A stretch of 64,000 nucleotides of DNA, taken from the NCBI GenBank assembly GCA_028622995.1, contig JAJQJQ010000011.1:3348001-3412000 (forward strand), in the 5' to 3' direction. The stretch is from Panagrolaimus kolymaensis. Lineage: Eukaryota > Nematoda > Chromadorea > Rhabditida > Panagrolaimidae. Of this stretch, positions 59,179 through 64,000 are shown one piece after another (positions within the stretch are counted from its first letter, which is position 1; each line of letters begins with the position of its first letter). Under the pieces are notes generated by a model, which was given only the letters and a program-made list of their open reading frames with translations, made no database searches and was not told where the DNA came from. The position numbers and the translations under genes are program-made.

Positions 59179-61126
59179 CTAGCATTTTTGAAGAATGGAA
59201 AGTGGCACCGGTTTAGGAAGAAATAGAGAGGATGAGATCGCAATTCCGTCACTACGAGGTAAAATCCCCGAAGTTGGAGTTGAAAGCGAATTGGATGAAG
59301 AAGAATCTGAGGATGAATCATAGCTACTGCTACCGCTAAATGAAATATTTGAAGAATGTGGAGGTGATAAAGAAGCAGAGGATTGACCACTCGAAAATGA
59401 ACTGGAAGAAATTGATCCAGATGAAGATGCAAGGGAATGCTTTTTGGATTGTTGAGCTGAACGAGGGTGCATTGAACCTGTTCGACGGTAACTAAAAATA
59501 AAGAGAATTAAAAAAAGTTTGTGAAAAAGTTAAAGCTTACCGAGTCATGATTTTGCTAACACAACTATGGGTTACCCCTATGATTCGAGCAATGTGTGAA
59601 ATTTTGTGACCTTTTTCATATAATTCTAAGATGCGTTGTCGATCAGCCATTGCTAAAGGTCGGCCGGGATTATAAGAGCGACCAAGTTTATTTTTGGCTA
59701 AAAAATATTTATTTAGTAAGTGTAATAGAAAAATTTGTAGTAAAAACTTACAAATGGAATTATGAAGATAATTGAGTTCATCCGTAACGATGAGTTGAGG
59801 CTTGGATGGAAGTAAATCTTTGCTAGCAGCAATAATGTCGGAAGCAGATAAAGGTTTCATTGGTGGATTTAAGTGAATTAAAGGCGAAGGTAAATGATAA
59901 GGTTGAATTGGTGTGGGTTTTGCAAGCCCTCCATTGGTTGTAGCTGCAGCGGCAGCTGCGGCAGCAAGCAAAGCATTGGCATTATTTTGTTGCTAAAAAA
60001 TTTAAACACATCTAATTTTGTCTAATGTTTCAGAGAAGAAGACTAAAAAACAAGCTTAAAATATTTTTTTATTCCGTCATTGGTGATAATGTTTGTACTT
60101 TTGTCTCGCTGATCCAAATAGTTAAAACCGAAATAAAGAAGTTTTTTGTTTGTGATTAGCTTTAGCTCATAGTTCTGATGATCTCCCTTCATTGACGTAT
60201 GTATGAAATAATAATGCTTCTCTTTTTTAGGGAATGACTGAAGGTGATTTAAAAATAGGTACTACAAATTCCTTTTTCCCCTTTCCTTCGTTAAAACCAG
60301 CTTTTTCATGCCATTTTGGTGCCCTCAGGTGAAAGAAAGGAAAGAGATTACCATAACTTTTTTTTTATTCGGAACATCTTTCAAATATCTCTTTCAACAA
60401 CAACAAAACCAGTTGGTTCCTTTCTTCTTGGCAAATCAACGAAACAAAATAGTAATTCTTTTCTTTTTCTTTCCTGACTTGGCCTACTTTTTTTCTGATT
60501 TGATCGCCCCCAGCGGATTTCCTTTTATGCGTAAAAAAAGAAAAAGATGGCCAAATCCAGTCAGAGTCCAGCCACTTTTGTTATTTAGAAACACGATGTG
60601 TTGCTTGCACGCTGGCCCTTGTCCGATTCAAAATTATGACATATGCCTGGAGGGAGCGAACCGGCTTTTTTCTTTCTCTTCAAAAATCTGCCAGCGGCAA
60701 TCACCCCTTTTCTTTTCTTTTATTTATCCCAAAACAAGGACTGTCGCGCGATTGCATAATCAAGGAGAAAAAAAAGGAAGATGTACGCAAAAAATGCTTC
60801 AAACAAACATAAATAATCATTGAAGCAAAAAGAAATAAAGAAAGAATAAAGAAAAGAAGAATAAAACAATAGCACACTTTTTTTGCCTACAACTTCTGGT
60901 TTCAATTTAAAGGAGGAAAACTTACATTAAGAAGAAAATACATGGCGTATTCAAGATAAGCTACTTCAGCTAAAGACCGAAAGGTTGTGGGTTGATTTGG
61001 GAGATGAATACTCGATGAAGGTGGCATATATGATGACAAATTGGTTGATGGCTCTCCTACACCACCCTGCATCGAAGAAGATGTCACAGGTGTGAAAGCA
61101 GATGGGACACCAAGAGTAAGAGCCAT
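59179..61126 (-). CDS. npax-like: N-Pax transcription factor (PAI subdomain only)
   Basis: Four exons (61126-60926, 59992-59752, 59697-59541, 59491-59179), 303 aa, with a 933-bp first intron. Residues ~148-210 form the N-terminal (PAI) half of a paired domain: NKLGRSYNPGRPLAMADRQR, ILELYEKGHKISHIARIIGV, THSCVSKIMTRYRRTGS. The RED half and homeodomain are absent. An Ala run and a Ser-rich tail flank it. This layout matches the nematode npax genes. The PAI helix-turn-helix contacts DNA through its last helix. Exon 1 (MALTLGVPSAFTPV) is a sound start, but further 5' exons are possible. Confidence 0.87.
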
Positions 61127-63152
61127 AATATTTTCTTTCTCGGCTAGTGAAAAAGTGATCTATAAAAATTAAATATAAATTTATTCAAACTTCACATTCG
61201 AAGTCACCCGCACGAGAACCCGAAAAATATTGTGAATACTTCATTTTCTCAATATCTTTGAGCATATTTATTATAAATTGAAAGATTTTGTAAGTGCGTC
61301 AATATGAAAATCCGATTCAAGATAAAAAAAAAAAAGAAAAATAATCTTTTGTGACGGTTAAAAGAAGGGGAAGGAATGCAACAAATACGGTTCACCCACA
61401 ACAAAAGGAGAAAAGAAAATAAGCAAGTAGAAAAGAAGTTAGTGACGACAATGGAAGGCAAGCAGTTTTTGGAAGCTGAAGTAAAGAGAGATAGAGAAAG
61501 ATGGAGTAATAAAAACAAATAAACTGTAAGATGGAGCAAGCCGAATAACTAAACAGATTTTGTATTTTAGCGGCGGCAAAAAAGAAAGAAACGGACTAAC
61601 ACCAAAGTGTGCCTAAATATGGAATCAACAAATACCATATAATAGTTTTTGACGGCAACAAAAAATATAAAAATGACGCGAACAAATGTAATAATTCGGT
61701 CATCATAAAAAATATGAAGACATTGTTTTTCTTTTATGTTTGAAGGATCTAATGATCAATCTTATCTTGGAAAAGAGCGTCGAGGAGAAAAGTTAAAGCT
61801 TTTTTTGTGGAAATGAGTCAGATACATGAAAAACGAGGAGGCTATAAGATAATCTTCATGTAATGGATGGTGATGGACCGCCCGTTTTGTTTGGAATAAA
61901 AAATCGCGTTTCTTTTTCTTCCTTTCCTTCAACATTGGGCTGACGGACATCCCGTGGCGGTGGTTATCTCATCAAAGTGCAAATCATTTCCTCCCTCTGT
62001 GTCTCAGACAATGTCGTAATAGCCAGCAAACTGCCTTCTGAAGAAAAAAAATATCCGAAGACATCATCCCTATATTTTGTTAGGCATTTTTTTATGTAGC
62101 AGCTCTATAACATGGATCGTGTCCAATTACAAAAATAAAAAAGAAAATCACGCAACTTTTCACTCAAAAAAAGTTTGTCCATCACCATAAACAGAAAGGT
62201 AGCAAGTAGCAGGCAGCTCATCCAGCTTGTTCTGTAACCATTAAATAAATGTTGACAACAAGGAAAGAGAAAGAAAGATGGGAGGATAAAGAAAGAATAA
62301 AGAATCACGAAACAATAAAAAAAACGAACATGCAATTGATGGAAGAAGAAAAAAAACCAGAAACATCACGGCTTCTTTTTTTGAGTGGGAGAAAAGGTGA
62401 AACACCATGAAAATAAAAAAAAAATGTGGACACCTTTGATTTCTTTGAAGACAAAATGGCATTCCATTTAAAAACCTTTTTTTATTTGGCCTCCTCTTCA
62501 AAAAAAAAGCCATTTAAAATATAAACAAACAAGAAAAAGCCATGAAGTTGGTGCGTCAAAAAAGGCATATAAAAGTTTAAAGTTGAAAATGCAAAAAAAG
62601 CAAATGTTTGTCGTTTGTCAATTGGAACGAATAATTTTAGCAAAGGTTTTATTTTTTGCAGAAAAAATGAAGTTGCAACTGCGAATGCCGAAATTGCAAT
62701 TCACATTTTTTTGCTGCTCATTTTTAGAATTTTTTTAACATAAAGTTTTTTTTTCTTGAAAGCATTTTAGTGTGAAAAAAATGACGATTAAAAAAGCCAA
62801 ACAAAATAAATAATAATGCAAAGTTGCGGAAAATAAAAAGTTTACTTTTTGAACTCTTATGCAAAATATTTTTTTCTTTCTTACAAGCAGCTATCAACTT
62901 TCTTTTCGACACTACAAAAACGTCATGTAGCGTTGGAGAAAAAAGTAGTTATTATAAAAGCTAGGAATCGGTGTCGTATGATCTGTAATGTTTTGGCATA
63001 GAAATTATGAAGCAAACAAGCGTATGAAAATTTTTAGCAGCGATTACTATTTTTAATATATCTTAAAATGGCACAAAAATTTTCAAAAATATTATCGAAT
63101 AATTTTGAAATTCATTTCAATGGCTGAAGACAAAACTCTTATTTTTTGGCTG
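61127..63152. other. Upstream region of the N-Pax gene
   Basis: About 2 kb of A/T-rich DNA rich in AAGAAA-type runs. No gene, RNA or repeat was recognised; it presumably includes the N-Pax promoter. Confidence 0.5.
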
Positions 63153-63261
63153 TATCGTAATATAGGCGTCCGAAGGGTTAATTTAGGCGTCAGAATTAAT
63201 ATAGGCGTCCGAGATTTTTCAACTCTATTTTGATGTAGCTGGAAGCTTAGGCTTGGGTTTC

Positions 63262-63290
63262 CATACTTCCGCCCGAAGGGCGGAAGTATG
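63262..63290. repeat. Nested perfect hairpin
   Basis: Arms CATACTTCCGCCC and its complement around a GAA loop, inside the larger foldback. Confidence 0.9.
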
Positions 63291-63340
63291 TTAGGCTCAG
63301 TATCTTAGGCTTAGGCTAAGGCTAAGACTTAGTCTCAGGC
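63291..63340. repeat. Degenerate TTAGGC telomere-like hexamer array
   Basis: In one hexamer register from 63305 the sequence reads TTAGGC, TTAGGC, TAAGGC, TAAGAC, TTAGTC, TCAGGC. Another TTAGGC sits at 63291-63296, and a CTTAGGCTTGGG stretch precedes the nested hairpin. TTAGGC is the canonical nematode telomere repeat. Confidence 0.75.
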
Positions 63341-63434
63341 TGATTTTTTGCCATTTTTATCTGTTCTCAAAATCTCGGACGCCTATATTAATTCGGACGC
63401 CTAAATTACCCCTTCGGACGCCTATATTACGATA

Positions 63435-64000
63435 GAGCCTTTTAAGCTGTAAAGTAACAAGCTTCTTAAATTAATTTTCCAACCTTTTTTTTTATCAAAG
63501 AATTAATCCACTTTTAAAATTACAAAAACCTTTTATGCAATATTTTTTTAATGAATTTTATAATCGTCGACAATGAGCGTCATTCGCTGAAACCATTACT
63601 CTATTTACCTTTATTTAACTTACAGTATCCTTTATAAAGCGTCTATAAAATATTAAAGTATTTATTATTTGCTTTTATGCAACTATAAACATGACTAAAT
63701 TATTAGAAACCAGGTGAAAAATAATTTAAAGTTTTTCGTTCAAAGTCTTGGTTTTTAATTTCACAAAATACAAAATTACGGAAAACCAGAAATAATTAAT
63801 TTGATGGAACTCTCTTTAAAATAAAAAAATAACAACACGCGAGAAAAGCTTCTCAAGGCTAATACAAAAATTACAAAACACTCTTCGATAATCCTACCAT
63901 TCTTTCGAGTTATTACTATATCCTTATTAATACATTTTTGATTTAAAGCGAATGTGCATTTATTTATTATTAACAAAATTCTTTTATGTTTTTATTATTT
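63435..64000. other. AT-rich end of window
   Basis: No gene or repeat was recognised. The minus-strand frame at 63776-63976 is unremarkable. Confidence 0.5.

Larger units (their letters stand above)
63153..63434. repeat. Foldback element, 66-bp arms with TAGGCGTC repeats
   Basis: Arms 63153-63219 and 63369-63434 are reverse complements with about two mismatches. Each arm contains three copies of TAGGCGTC, in a context resembling AATATAGGCGTCCGA. The 150-bp loop encloses a perfect GC-rich hairpin and a degenerate telomere-hexamer tract. No transposase and no clear target duplication were found. Confidence 0.88.

Noticed and set aside
1..64000. tRNA, rRNA and CRISPR arrays
   Set aside because: No tRNA B-box-like GGTTCGA in a clover-leaf context, no rRNA-like block and no regularly spaced direct repeats were seen; this is a eukaryotic window.

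Overview
The window is nuclear DNA of an AT-rich nematode. Genes are split by many short introns (about 45-70 bp, GT...AG with T-rich acceptors), and several families are nematode-typical: a transthyretin-like protein, a sperm-specific MSP-fold protein, a supplementary nuclear hormone receptor, a serpentine chemoreceptor, a slicer-less WAGO-type Argonaute and an N-Pax factor. A degenerate array of the nematode telomere hexamer TTAGGC also occurs. The species cannot be fixed from sequence alone; a clade IV (tylenchid/panagrolaimid-like) worm is a guess. All exon models were built by hand, and frames were checked by summing exon lengths to multiples of three.

Layout. 0-8 kb: p70 S6 kinase (-), a 27-bp minisatellite invaded by foldback elements, a neuropeptide-like precursor (-) and a REEP5/Yop1 protein (+). 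Two identical 199-bp TTAA-flanked foldback elements lie in opposite orientation at 3.5 and 7.5 kb. 8-14 kb: a Cys/Gln/Ser-rich repetitive secreted protein (+), a TIL-type protease inhibitor (+) and a serpin (-) with four alternative C-terminal exons. 14-24 kb: DJ-1 (-), mitochondrial oxoglutarate/malate carrier (+), a DEP-domain protein and a single-pass membrane protein in close tandem (-), a srh-like receptor (+) and two paralogous four-TM proteins (-). 25-35 kb: a nuclear hormone receptor (+), a 4-kb gene-empty tract and an adhesion GPCR (+). 35-40 kb: one long gene (-) encoding two animal-peroxidase domains, the first lacking both heme histidines. 41-47 kb: TTR-like (-), SSP (+), Hsp20 (-), a small protein (+), a hAT-like MITE and a head-to-head pair of Cys-rich secreted paralogues. 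47-53 kb: Argonaute (+) and an ERK5-like MAP kinase (-). 53-59 kb: no gene seen. 59-61 kb: N-Pax factor (-). At 63 kb a foldback element carries degenerate TTAGGC hexamers.

The genes are mostly independent units. The exceptions are close or paired arrangements: a possible operon-like pair at 17.5-19.5 kb, duplicated four-TM genes, divergent Cys-rich paralogues, and divergent DJ-1/carrier and TTR/SSP pairs. The most distinctive items are the serpin with exchangeable reactive-centre exons, the fused peroxidase with a dead first domain and a defective splice acceptor, several signalling or RNAi proteins with altered regulatory or catalytic residues (S6K, MAPK, Argonaute), and a set of small foldback elements with readable target-site duplications.
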